A DNA stretch of 64,000 nucleotides, from the NCBI GenBank assembly GCA_031550975.1, contig JAVBOC010000008.1, positions 61,824-125,823 of the forward strand, read 5' to 3'. A program made the translations under genes and the position numbers. This stretch comes from UBA947 sp031550975 (GTDB lineage: Bacteria; Cyanobacteriota; Vampirovibrionia; Gastranaerophilales; Gastranaerophilaceae). Positions 8,597-16,365 of the stretch are shown here, one piece after another (position 1 is the stretch's first letter; every line of letters starts with the position of its first letter). The notes under the pieces were generated by a model. That model saw nothing but the letters and a program-made list of their open reading frames with translations, made no database searches and had not been told where the DNA came from.

Positions 8597-10270
8597 ATGG
8601 AATTGAGAAAATTGAACATGCTGTCTTTCTTGGAAGAAAAGACGAATTTGTATGCCGACAGAGTGGCGCTTGGGATTAGAACATCATTGGGCTGGAAAGA
8701 GTTCACCTATCAGGGTGTGGGGCTTTTATCAAGAAAGCTTGCAAATTACATGATTAACACTTTGCAAGTGAAAAAAGGCGAAAAACTGGCGATTTTGTCA
8801 GAATCTAAGCCGGAATTCGGGGCATGCGTTTTTGCTTCTGTTATGGCAGGCATGATTACTGTTCCTCTTGATTATAAATTAACCAAGTATGAACTTCACT
8901 CAATTCTTTCTGATTGCAAACCGACGGTTATTCTTGTTTCGCAAAGCTGCATTGAAACCGCGATTGAGTTGAAGAAAGAACTTCCGTCACTGAAGCACAT
9001 TCTTGTTATGGACGAGCCATCTTATAATTCTGAATACACCAGTATCCATGAATTACCGAACAATTACGAAGGCAAATGGCGTCATCGTTCGTCAAAATCA
9101 ACGGCGTTAATTATTTACACCTCAGGCACAACAGGCTGCCCTAAAGGGGTTGAAATTACTTTTAGAAACATGTTTGCGCAATTGCATGACTTGTATTATG
9201 CGCTGAAACAGATTATTCCAAATGAGTATGCAACGGTATTGTCGATTTTACCGATGAACCATTTATTTGAATTGACGGTTGGATTCTCAACTTTCCTAAA
9301 CTTCGGATTCTCGGTTTATTACACTCAGAGTCTTAAGCCGAAAGACATCTTGGGGATTATGCGCGACAAACATGTGGAATTTATGATTGTAGTTCCTGCA
9401 TTTTTAAAATTGTTGCAAACTTCTATTCAAAACGAACTTGCAAACGCACCAAAATTAGTGCAAACAGTTTTCAACATGATGTATAACATTGCGAAGTTTG
9501 TTCCAAGTTACAAAATTAAAAAAATGATGTTCAAAAAAATTCACGACAAATTCGGCGGATGTTTTGAAGGTTGTATCTCAGGCGGAGCGCCGCTTGACGT
9601 TGAAGTCGGCAGATTCTTTGAAACAATCGGTATAAAAGTTTACCAAGGTTACGGTTTGTCAGAAACAAGTCCTGTTGTGTCTGTTAACACTGACAAAAGA
9701 CATCTGCTGGCATCTGTTGGCAGACCTTTGCTGGGTTTTGAGGCAAAAACCGATCCGCAGACAGGTGAACTTATGTTAAGAGGACCTTCTGTTATGAAAG
9801 GCTACCATAATCAGCCTGAATTGACAGCAGAAGTTATTGATGAAGACGGCTGGCTGCACACGGGAGATATTGCAACAATTGACAAAGACGGTCATATCTT
9901 TATCACCGGAAGAATCAAAAATATGATTGTACTCTCCGGCGGTAAAAAGGTTATGCCTGAAGAAGTCGAAGCTGTTTTAGAACAAAGCCCGTATTTTGCA
10001 GAAGTCTGCGTGCTCGGGGTTGAACGTTCCGGCGGCTCAAAGGACGGCACAGAAGATATTGCAGTAGTAATCGTTCCAAAAGAAACCGTAAGCGAGCAAT
10101 ATGATTCTGAAACACTTGATAAGTTAATCCGCTCGGAAGTTAAAACGCTTTCTCAGCGCCTGACTTCATACAAGCGACCAATCAATATTATTATTAAAAG
10201 CGAGCCTTTACCGAGAACTTCTACAAGAAAAGTAAAACGTAAAGAAGTCAAAGAACTTATTGCGGTATAG
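8597..10270 (+). CDS. AMP-forming acyl-ACP/acyl-CoA synthetase (Aas-like, stand-alone)
   Basis: A 557-aa ANL-superfamily ligase. Motifs: YTSGTTGCPKG (P-loop, about residues 175-185), YQGYGLSETSP (A5, about 350), LHTGDIATIDKDGHIFITGR (A7/A8, about 420-440), and the C-terminal RTSTRKVKRKE with the catalytic lysine region. It activates a fatty acid as acyl-AMP and transfers it to ACP or CoA. It is closely similar throughout to the ligase domain of the fusion at 1-3481, including AP-LDVEVGRFFE and NMIVLSGGKKVMPEEVEAVL, so the two are paralogues. TAGGGGTAAG precedes the ATG by a few bases. Its TAG stop lies inside a repeat shared with the next gene. Confidence 0.88.
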   Translation: MELRKLNMLSFLEEKTNLYADRVALGIRTSLGWKEFTYQGVGLLSRKLANYMINTLQVKKGEKLAILSESKPEFGACVFASVMAGMITVPLDYKLTKYELHSILSDCKPTVILVSQSCIETAIELKKELPSLKHILVMDEPSYNSEYTSIHELPNNYEGKWRHRSSKSTALIIYTSGTTGCPKGVEITFRNMFAQLHDLYYALKQIIPNEYATVLSILPMNHLFELTVGFSTFLNFGFSVYYTQSLKPKDILGIMRDKHVEFMIVVPAFLKLLQTSIQNELANAPKLVQTVFNMMYNIAKFVPSYKIKKMMFKKIHDKFGGCFEGCISGGAPLDVEVGRFFETIGIKVYQGYGLSETSPVVSVNTDKRHLLASVGRPLLGFEAKTDPQTGELMLRGPSVMKGYHNQPELTAEVIDEDGWLHTGDIATIDKDGHIFITGRIKNMIVLSGGKKVMPEEVEAVLEQSPYFAEVCVLGVERSGGSKDGTEDIAVVIVPKETVSEQYDSETLDKLIRSEVKTLSQRLTSYKRPINIIIKSEPLPRTSTRKVKRKEVKELIAV

Positions 10271-10290
10271 CGTAAGCGAGCGCAGCAAGA
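10269..10290 (+). repeat. Stop-codon-spanning repeat, copy 1
   Basis: A 22-nt unit of the form AGCGTAAGCGAG + CGCAGCAAGA begins within the TAG stop of the upstream synthetase. The same unit, one base different, follows the next gene at 10604. Confidence 0.65.
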
Positions 10291-10320
10291 AACCGTAAGT
10301 AAAATATAAGGAGGTAAATT

Positions 10321-10605
10321 ATGAAGAAATTCGTATCACTATCAATTTTAGCAGCAATGTTACTGGCTGCAACACCTGTTTTTGCCGGAACTCATGGGCG
10401 TGACAAAGGGGTTACAGCAAAAAGCGTAGGCTGTGCTGCTCTCTCGTTAATCGTTTGGCCGGGGATTGGTCAGGCAATGCTTGATAACCCAAAAGACAAG
10501 AATGTCACTCACGCAGTATTGGGTCTTACCGGAGTTTTCAGATTCTGGTCTGCTTATGACTCATTCGTTGACCGTCGCGGAGGGGTTTGGGAAAATAGAA
10601 TCTAG
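10321..10605 (+). CDS. Hypothetical exported small protein, 94 aa
   Basis: Not recognised. AAGGAGG lies seven bases before the ATG, one of the strongest ribosome binding sites in the window. Residues 1-22 form a signal peptide (…LLAATPVFA, then GTHG). The mature part contains a Gly/Ala-rich hydrophobic segment (CAALSLIVWPGIGQAML, about residues 40-56) and a second one near 66-75 before FWSAYDSFVDRRGGVWENR, so it may associate with membrane. It sits between two copies of the stop-spanning repeat and is followed by a strong terminator. Confidence 0.7.
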   Translation: MKKFVSLSILAAMLLAATPVFAGTHGRDKGVTAKSVGCAALSLIVWPGIGQAMLDNPKDKNVTHAVLGLTGVFRFWSAYDSFVDRRGGVWENRI

Positions 10606-10640
10606 CGCAAGCGAGCGCAGCAAGACAGCGCAAGCGAGCA
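10604..10640 (+). repeat. Stop-codon-spanning repeat, copy 2 plus partial copy
   Basis: AGCGCAAGCGAG + CGCAGCAAGA starts inside the TAG stop of the 10321 gene, exactly as at 10269, and is followed by a truncated copy (AGCGCAAGCGAGCAGAG). Related GCGCAAGCGAGC units occur near 63746 and 63835. Confidence 0.65.
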
Positions 10641-10656
10641 GAGAATTTGAGTATAG

Positions 10657-10681
10657 AAAAGGCGCCCGATGGGCGCCTTTT
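10657..10681. terminator. Bidirectional intrinsic terminator
   Basis: AAAA, GGCGCCC, loop GAT, GGGCGCC, TTTT. The 7-bp G+C stem has A and T runs on both sides, so it can end both the 10321 gene and the convergent rubrerythrin. Confidence 0.85.
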
Positions 10682-10702
10682 AATCGGTTGGAGTTGTTTG
10701 TA

Positions 10703-11248
10703 TTAGCTAAAATATCTTTTTAACAATCCGTCAAAACCCTTGCCGTGGCGTGCTTCGTCTTTTGCCATCTCGTGAACACTGTCATGAATCGCGTCATAGT
10801 TAAGTTCTTTAGCGCGTTTTGCGATATCTAACTTACCTTGGCATGCTCCGTGTTCAGCGTCAGCACGTAATTCAAGGTTTCTTTTTGTTGAATTCGTAAC
10901 CACTTCGCCAAGCATTTCGCCAAAGCGTGCAGCATGCTCAGCTTCCTCAAAAGCATATCTTTTGAAAGCTTCTGCGATTTCAGGATAACCTTCGCGTTCA
11001 GCCTGTCTTGACATTGCCAAGTACATGCCGACTTCCATACATTCGCCGTTAAAGTGTGCTCTTAAACCTTCAACAACTTCTTTATCCAACCCTTCTGCAA
11101 TGCCAATTTCGTGTTCGCAAGCGTAGTTTTTAACTTCATTGTTTAAATCAAACTCATTAAAAGTTGTTGCGTTGCATATCGGACACTTTTCAGGTTTGCT
11201 TTCGGCTACAGTTGACCAGCCGCAAACAGTACATACATATTTTTTCAT
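10703..11248 (-). CDS. Reverse rubrerythrin (rubredoxin domain first), oxidative stress
   Basis: 181 aa. An N-terminal rubredoxin-type iron site (C6-TV-C9, C22-PI-C25) is followed by a ferritin-like diiron domain with ExxH elements (about residues 68-180: EVGMYLAMSRQAEREG, EEAEHAARFGEML, DEARHGKGFDGLL). This order is the reverse of classical rubrerythrin and matches the peroxide/oxygen-reducing 'revRbr' of anaerobes. AAGGAG precedes the ATG. A promoter is seen at 11281-11309. With the flavodiiron protein at 39855 it points to an oxygen-exposed anaerobe. Cytoplasmic. Confidence 0.92.
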   Translation of the reverse strand: MKKYVCTVCGWSTVAESKPEKCPICNATTFNEFDLNNEVKNYACEHEIGIAEGLDKEVVEGLRAHFNGECMEVGMYLAMSRQAEREGYPEIAEAFKRYAFEEAEHAARFGEMLGEVVTNSTKRNLELRADAEHGACQGKLDIAKRAKELNYDAIHDSVHEMAKDEARHGKGFDGLLKRYFS

Positions 11249-11280
11249 AATTTATCTCCTTGATATTATCTACAATTTTC

Positions 11281-11309
11281 ATTGTAACACCAATGGTTTG
11301 ATTTGTAAA
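11281..11309 (-). promoter_or_regulatory. Promoter of reverse rubrerythrin
   Basis: On the minus strand TTTACA (11309-11304), a 17-bp spacer and TACAAT (11286-11281). Just upstream is an A+T-rich TTGATAATCGTTACTAC stretch with weak resemblance to Fur/PerR boxes; this last point is uncertain. Confidence 0.55.
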
Positions 11310-11350
11310 GTAGTAACGATTATCAATTTTAAAATAACTAATTCTCACTG

Positions 11351-11409
11351 CTTTTATTGGGAATTTACGATTCCCAATAAAAGAAAAGACCTTAGTCTTT
11401 GCTAAGGTC
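11351..11409. repeat. Two adjacent perfect inverted repeats
   Basis: The first is a 14-bp perfect stem (CTTTTATTGGGAAT, loop TTACG, 11351-11383). The second is an 8-bp perfect stem (GACCTTAG, loop TCTTTG, 11388-11409). On the minus strand the second is followed by TTTTCTTTT, as in an intrinsic terminator, yet no minus-strand gene precedes it. They may be a double operator, or the end of a small RNA transcribed from about 11450-11500. Confidence 0.5.
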
Positions 11410-11487
11410 AAGGTTGGTTATTTTGGTTATGTTATAGTTTATTGGTTTTTATTCTTCTACTCTTTTAATATCCCTCAAGGTGAAAAA

Positions 11488-11516
11488 TTGCTTTTTTGTC
11501 TTGGAAGATTTACAAT
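11488..11516 (+). promoter_or_regulatory. Promoter for the YkgJ-like gene
   Basis: TTGCTT (11488-11493), a 17-bp spacer and TACAAT (11511-11516) lie five bases before the ATG at 11522. The -35 box and spacer length are the same as at 3773-3801. A leaderless mRNA is expected. Confidence 0.5.
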
Positions 11517-11521
11517 TCTTA

Positions 11522-11947
11522 ATGAGTAACAAGGAGAACTATATTCTAACCAAGTTCAAAAAGTTTTTTCTAAGTAAAATCTTGCGGCGCAAATACTATC
11601 GTGTCGGACAGTGCAATGCTTGCGGAAAATGTTGTGAGAAAATTTATGTTAAACACTACAAACACGTTGTTCAAGACGAAAAAGAGTTTGAAAAACTCCA
11701 ATATCTGCACCGGTTTTATACTTATTTGAAAGTCGTAGATAAAGACGATATCGGACTTGTTTTTGTATGCGAGAACTTAGATCCCGAGACTAAACGCTGC
11801 AAAATCCACAAAACCCGCCCGGGGATTTGCCGTCGCTACCCGCAAGAAGAACTTTTTTCAATGGGAGGCGATTTGTCCGAAGATTGCGGCTATAAAATGG
11901 AGCCGATTGTCCCGTTTAGCGAAGTTTTGGACAAGCTTAAACGATAA
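11522..11947 (+). CDS. YkgJ/UPF0153-family metal-cluster (CxxCxxxCC) protein
   Basis: 141 aa from this start. The cysteine pattern of the YkgJ (Fe-S/zinc-binding) family is clear: C31-NA-C34-GK-CC (37-38), then CENLDPETKRCKIHKTRPGICRRYP and a final ED-CGY. The biochemical role of the family is not settled. A longer frame beginning at GTG 11480 would place the -10 box inside the coding region and has no ribosome binding site, so the ATG at 11522 was chosen. Stand-alone gene between the rubrerythrin leader and a tagged small protein. Confidence 0.75.
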   Translation: MSNKENYILTKFKKFFLSKILRRKYYRVGQCNACGKCCEKIYVKHYKHVVQDEKEFEKLQYLHRFYTYLKVVDKDDIGLVFVCENLDPETKRCKIHKTRPGICRRYPQEELFSMGGDLSEDCGYKMEPIVPFSEVLDKLKR

Positions 11948-12060
11948 TATTTACCCTAACGTAAAAATTTGTAAATAATTTACGACAAAGGTAGCAAAAA
12001 AAATATTCACAAACCTTTATTTAGAGTCAATATTTGATTTTAGAAAGGGAAACAGAAACA

Positions 12061-12387
12061 ATGAATATTCAATCAGTAAATGCAAACCAATCACAAGCTT
12101 TCGGGATGAACCGTTATATGCCGGGAGTGGCAAAAGCCGCTACTCGTGAAGGCAACGAAGCGCTGAAGGCTCGTAACCTAAATACTGCAATAGAAGAATT
12201 AGTTAATAAATTAAGAAATAAACGCCCAGAAGCAAGTGAAAATCAATTGAGAACGATTGCGACTGAAATGTTGACAAAACCTAAAAAAAGAGCAAGAGGC
12301 GCTGACTATTCTATGGACACTCCTAGAGTTGCCGGAGCTGGGGTGCAAAAACGCGAAAAAACACCAAAATTAGATGTTATGGCATAG
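12061..12387 (+). CDS. Tagged hypothetical protein (NQSQAFG N-terminus), 108 aa
   Basis: Not recognised. AAAGGGA lies upstream of the ATG. The N-terminus MNIQSVNANQSQAFG matches the short tag on the NDK-like and sigma-like proteins in this window. The rest is basic and helical, with no signal peptide or membrane segment; residues about 40-80 (LNTAIEELVNKLRNKRPEASENQL) could form a small helical bundle. Ends in a strong terminator. Confidence 0.65.
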   Translation: MNIQSVNANQSQAFGMNRYMPGVAKAATREGNEALKARNLNTAIEELVNKLRNKRPEASENQLRTIATEMLTKPKKRARGADYSMDTPRVAGAGVQKREKTPKLDVMA

Positions 12388-12406
12388 ACAAAATTTATAA
12401 CAATAA

Positions 12407-12440
12407 TAAAACGGGGCAGTTGTTTGACTGCCCCGTTTTT
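12407..12440. terminator. Bidirectional intrinsic terminator
   Basis: ACGGGGCAG and CTGCCCCGT form a perfect 9-bp stem with an 8-nt loop, with A-run and T-run flanks. It serves both the 12061 gene and the convergent glnA. Confidence 0.88.
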
Positions 12441-12460
12441 GTTAGTTTTTGTATTTATCT

Positions 12461-13828
12461 TTAGTATCTTTCCAGGTACTTATCAATTTCCCACTCTGTA
12501 ACGTAGGTGCGGAAAGAGTCCCATTCTTTTTTCTTTGCGCTAATAAACTCTTTAAAAATGTGTTCCCCAAGCGCTGCGCGTGCGATAAGGGATCTGTCAA
12601 GGCAGTCAATCGCTTCAGCTAAACTTCCGGGCAAAGAATCAATACGCTGTTTTTTGCGCTCTTTTGTAGACAACTTGTAAATGTTGCTCTCAACAGGTGG
12701 TGCCGGGTCGATTTTGTTTCTGATACCATCCAAGCAGGATTCAAGAATCGCCGCGAACGCCAAATACGGGTTGCAAGACGGGTCAGGCGAACGAAGTTCA
12801 ACACGGGTTGCGTTGCCGCGTTTTGACGGAACTCTTAAAAGCGCGCTTCTGTTTGCCATTGACCAAGCCAAATAAACAGGAGCTTCATAACCCGGGACTA
12901 ATCGTTTGTAGCTGTTTACAGTCGGGTTGGTAATCGCTGTAATGCTTTTTACGTGTTTTAACATGCCGCCAAGCGCGAATTTTGCCGTGTCAGACAATTG
13001 GTATTCTGCGTGTTCGTCGTAGAAAGCGTTTTGACCGTCTTTAAATAATGAAACGTTGCAGTGCATGCCGGAGCCATTGATTCCGTAAATCGGTTTTGGC
13101 ATAAATGTTGCGTGCAAATTGTATTTTGCCGCAATTGCTTTTACTGCAATTCTAAAAGTTACAACGTTATCCGCGGTGGTTAAAATATCAGCGTATTTAA
13201 AGTCGACTTCGTGCTGTCCGTGAGCGCTTTCGTGATGAGATGCCTCAATGTCAAAGCCCATTTCTTGAAGGGTCAAAACGATATCAGCACGAATGTCTTC
13301 GCCCAAATCGTCCGGTCCGATGTCGTAATAGCCGGCTTTGTCCTGAGTTAGGGTTGTGAATTTGCCCACTTCATCTCTTGCGAACAAGAAAAATTCCGCT
13401 TCAGGTCCCATATTCATTGCAAATCCGAGCTTTTCTGCTTCTTTCATGACGCGTTTAAGGTTGCAGCGTGGGCAGCCTTCAAACGGAGTCCCATCAGCAT
13501 TGTGGATGTCGCAGATTAATCTTGCGGATTTAAAACCATTTTTTTCTCTCCAAGGTAAAATTTGGAAAGTATTTTTGTCCGGGAAGAAGCACATGTCAGA
13601 AGTTTCGATACTTCTGAAACCCTTGATAGAGGAGCCATCTAGCATCATCTCATTATTGAGTGCCTTATCAATATGCACAGCAGGAATGGTCAGATTTTTA
13701 ACCTGTCCGTTGATGTCAACAAATTCCAACTCCACAAATTTAACATTATGTTCTTCGATGAGTCGCTTAATCTCATCGTCAGTGTATTCTTTTCCGCACA
13801 ACGGCATATGTCTATATTTTGATACCAT
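12461..13828 (-). CDS. glnA: Glutamine synthetase type I (alpha-type)
   Basis: Makes glutamine from glutamate, ammonia and ATP; dodecameric and cytoplasmic. 455 aa. N-terminal beta-grasp domain (FVELEFVDINGQVKN, DGSSIKGF); catalytic motifs MGPEAEFFLF, ASHHESAHGQHEVDFKY, the 'FMPKPIYGINGSGMH' block with the substrate loop, and NRSALLRVPS / RVELRSPDPSCNPYLAFAAIL. The region carrying the adenylylation tyrosine in beta-type enzymes reads NIYKLSTKERKK, so control by adenylylation is unlikely and feedback control, as in Firmicutes-type enzymes, is expected. AAGGGA lies before the ATG. Confidence 0.97.
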   Translation of the reverse strand: MVSKYRHMPLCGKEYTDDEIKRLIEEHNVKFVELEFVDINGQVKNLTIPAVHIDKALNNEMMLDGSSIKGFRSIETSDMCFFPDKNTFQILPWREKNGFKSARLICDIHNADGTPFEGCPRCNLKRVMKEAEKLGFAMNMGPEAEFFLFARDEVGKFTTLTQDKAGYYDIGPDDLGEDIRADIVLTLQEMGFDIEASHHESAHGQHEVDFKYADILTTADNVVTFRIAVKAIAAKYNLHATFMPKPIYGINGSGMHCNVSLFKDGQNAFYDEHAEYQLSDTAKFALGGMLKHVKSITAITNPTVNSYKRLVPGYEAPVYLAWSMANRSALLRVPSKRGNATRVELRSPDPSCNPYLAFAAILESCLDGIRNKIDPAPPVESNIYKLSTKERKKQRIDSLPGSLAEAIDCLDRSLIARAALGEHIFKEFISAKKKEWDSFRTYVTEWEIDKYLERY

Positions 13829-13904
13829 ACTTTTTCCCTTATTATCTATTCTGATTTTATCTTACTCTCATCCATTCCGGCCGGTCAAGTAATTGTGTAT
13901 TAAG

Positions 13905-14102
13905 TTTTGTAAACATTCGTGCAATATATAGCAATTATATACGAATAAAATACTTTATATAAGTACGAGACACGACTTAAATAAACACGAGATATATAAA
14001 CATACACTACTATTTACACTACCTACTACACACTAACCTTCTACACACGAGGAATTTGTAAAAAGATTCCAAAGCTCTATCTTCCAGATAGGGTTTTTTT
14101 TT
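13905..14102 (+). ncRNA. Candidate small RNA with ACACGA repeats ending in a terminator
   Basis: The 378-bp gap between glnA and the GH38 gene has no plausible ORF. It contains an A/C/T-rich tract with repeated ACACGA/CACGAG units (about 13965-14052) that is nearly free of G outside those units, ending in an intrinsic terminator on the plus strand. No plus-strand gene precedes that terminator. A TTGTAA sequence near 13907 could be a -35 box. The 5' end is a guess. Confidence 0.35.
14075..14102 (+). terminator. Intrinsic terminator of the candidate small RNA
   Basis: CTCTATCT, loop TCC, AGATAGGG, then nine T residues. The orientation is plus-strand only. Confidence 0.7.
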
Positions 14103-14206
14103 GCCTTCTTTTGTCGAAATCTGCGATTTCGTACAAAATCGCCTCACGGTCCAGAGTAAATTATCACATACTGCTCAGACAATCAAATAGTGAGAAAGTT
14201 TGAGCC

Positions 14207-16252
14207 TTAAACCGAATAAAACTCATCAAGGTATTTCATATAATCTTCGGGCGCAAAAAATCCGATGGCGAACTCGGCGCTGTAGGCTTTTTGGGCTTCC
14301 GGTACAGGAATCGGCGGGCCGGCAGGGGTCGAACGCGAAGGGTTTTTCGGGTTAGAAATAACGCCTGTTGTGCGCGAAAGTGTCACCAGTAGTGAGTTTC
14401 CGCTAATTTCATATTCAGTCAAACCTTTTGTAATAACTCCAAAACCCTGTGCCCAAACAAACCTTTGCATTGGTGCGGTATTGGTTTTTGCTTCAAGCCC
14501 ACGGGTTTGTGGAAGATTTTTTCGAATATCATAACTCGGATCAAAATGGCGTTCAATTAAAGTGTTCATATCCTCTGAAAGCGTCTTTGTGACAGGTTCA
14601 GGTAGGTTGAACTTGATTTGTTGCAAGGTGTCAGGCGGAGTTTGCGACAGGTCGATATTAAAGTATAGTAGTCCGCCGCGGGCTTTGATTTGAACGTCAA
14701 AAAAGTCTGTGTGCAAAATGTCCCCGTCAAAAGAATTTATTTTTGCCCAAGTGCCGCTGTCATCTGCTACCGCGCCAAAATTATAAGTATCGCCGTGGTC
14801 TTTGTAGCGGACAAATTCGATAAAGTTTTCTTTGTTAAGTCCGTTTATTTGAACATTTACCCCGCCGTTTTTGACTTCAACCTGCGCCGGTTCAAAAGCA
14901 GGCAGAGGAACTTTTATCGGGATTTCTTTCCAATCTTCTGTAATTGGAATCCGCTGAGTATCATATAAAAGCTCCGGATCAAAACCATAATAAGTTGAAT
15001 AGTTGAATGGTTGAATAGTTGAATGGTTTTTTTTAGCATCTTCGCATATTGGCGTCTCAGCCTCCAAATCGCTGGTTTCTAATCCCGCGCCCCTAACTCC
15101 TGAGTGTATCAATTCGTTTGCGATTTGCAGAATTTTTTCGTAGCGGATTGTGTTTTCTCGATGAACAGCATCTGTTCCACATCCGCAAATCCCGTCGTGT
15201 GCTTGGTTCTGCAATAATAATTTGTATGCGTATTCAATTAATTTATCATAACCTTTTTGTGATTTTTGTGCGAGCGCGAGTTTGTAAGAGCATTCGGCGT
15301 TATATTTTTTTAAATCTAAACGCGCGGAATAGCAGCCTGGCAGGATAAAAGTACACTCGTTGCTGCGTAATTCGTCGTTCCACTCGTATTGCGGGAACTT
15401 GTCTTGTGCTGCTTCCGCTCCTGTGGAGTTTGTTTCACAAACTCTTACGTCGCTATATTGTGTTGCGCCTTGCTCCGCCGGCTCATCGCCGCCGTGTGCA
15501 GGCTTCACACCGGCTACCGCTTCAAAATATTCAAACGGGTTGGAAAGAACAATTTCGTAATCATTCAAAAATTCATTTACCCCTTCAATTTGCTCTGCGA
15601 TATCAAGTTCAACACCAAGATGGTCGGCGCCGATTGGCAAAAGTAGAGTGTCGCCGGATTTCTCCGCGATTTTATCTAAATTATCTTTTATTAATTTTGC
15701 TTTTTCTTCAATCGAAATCGGTGCAGAGAAGGTGTCCATAAAATATCCGCGCACAAGATTGACAGTTTTAGCCCCGCACCATGTAAAATCCGCTGGGATC
15801 TCACATGGCAGTCCGCGCCAGACCATGCACTTATCTACACCGAATTCTTTAAGGATTTTGGGCACATTTTGGCTGTGTCCGAAGGTGTCGGCCAGATATC
15901 CGATAAAATCCTCGCAGCCAAAATCGCGAGCGATTTTTATCCCCATTTCTAAATTCTTTTCAAAACAGATTTTATCAGTTAAAAACTCATCTACGAGGCA
16001 GTAAAATGGGCCGATAAATAGTTTTTTCTCAGCGGTTAGTTTGCGCACAAGGGTCTCTTTTTCCGGACGGATTTCTAAATAATCCAGCAGCGCCGCCACA
16101 TGTCCGTCAAAATAGAAGGACGGAATTTTGCCCGACTCCAGCATATCAAGAACTCTGTCGAACACGCGAATTAAGCGAAATCTAAAAACCTCAAACTCGC
16201 GGTACCACTCCCTATCCCAGTGTGTATGTAAATATGCAATGACTTTTTTCAT
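14207..16252 (-). CDS. Glycoside hydrolase family 38 alpha-mannosidase-like protein
   Basis: 681 aa, shorter than typical bacterial GH38 enzymes (about 850-1000), mainly in the C-terminal part. The GH38 motifs are clear: HTHWDREWY (residues 9-17, zinc ligands His11 and Asp13) and ADTFGHSQNVP with the expected nucleophile Asp122. The remainder (about 430-680) is the beta-rich domain. No signal peptide, so probably cytoplasmic processing of imported mannosides. Two stretches look inserted: residues about 250-296, encoded by hairpin-rich DNA (15365-15520), and residues about 383-418, encoded by dispersed repeats (14992-15085). Both keep the frame. The ATG is preceded by GGGG at 10 nt. Confidence 0.85.
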   Translation of the reverse strand: MKKVIAYLHTHWDREWYREFEVFRFRLIRVFDRVLDMLESGKIPSFYFDGHVAALLDYLEIRPEKETLVRKLTAEKKLFIGPFYCLVDEFLTDKICFEKNLEMGIKIARDFGCEDFIGYLADTFGHSQNVPKILKEFGVDKCMVWRGLPCEIPADFTWCGAKTVNLVRGYFMDTFSAPISIEEKAKLIKDNLDKIAEKSGDTLLLPIGADHLGVELDIAEQIEGVNEFLNDYEIVLSNPFEYFEAVAGVKPAHGGDEPAEQGATQYSDVRVCETNSTGAEAAQDKFPQYEWNDELRSNECTFILPGCYSARLDLKKYNAECSYKLALAQKSQKGYDKLIEYAYKLLLQNQAHDGICGCGTDAVHRENTIRYEKILQIANELIHSGVRGAGLETSDLEAETPICEDAKKNHSTIQPFNYSTYYGFDPELLYDTQRIPITEDWKEIPIKVPLPAFEPAQVEVKNGGVNVQINGLNKENFIEFVRYKDHGDTYNFGAVADDSGTWAKINSFDGDILHTDFFDVQIKARGGLLYFNIDLSQTPPDTLQQIKFNLPEPVTKTLSEDMNTLIERHFDPSYDIRKNLPQTRGLEAKTNTAPMQRFVWAQGFGVITKGLTEYEISGNSLLVTLSRTTGVISNPKNPSRSTPAGPPIPVPEAQKAYSAEFAIGFFAPEDYMKYLDEFYSV
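14992..15085 (-). repeat. Composite in-frame repeat inside the GH38 gene
   Basis: The minus strand carries a remnant of the GACTAG family (GGATTAGAAACCAG), a GAAGATGCT unit, a run of eight A residues with CC, and four ATTCAACY octamers. Translated it reads as the STIQPFNYST stretch. The same order of units occurs in pdxA at 45359-45463. Confidence 0.75.
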
Positions 16253-16365
16253 TTGTTTAGCCCCAATGATTTACTCCTATTGTATCACATTTCTTATAAT
16301 TTACTTGCAAATTAACATTATTAATTTTAGAATGCTATTAGGAATTAATGTAAGGTGTTGGAATT

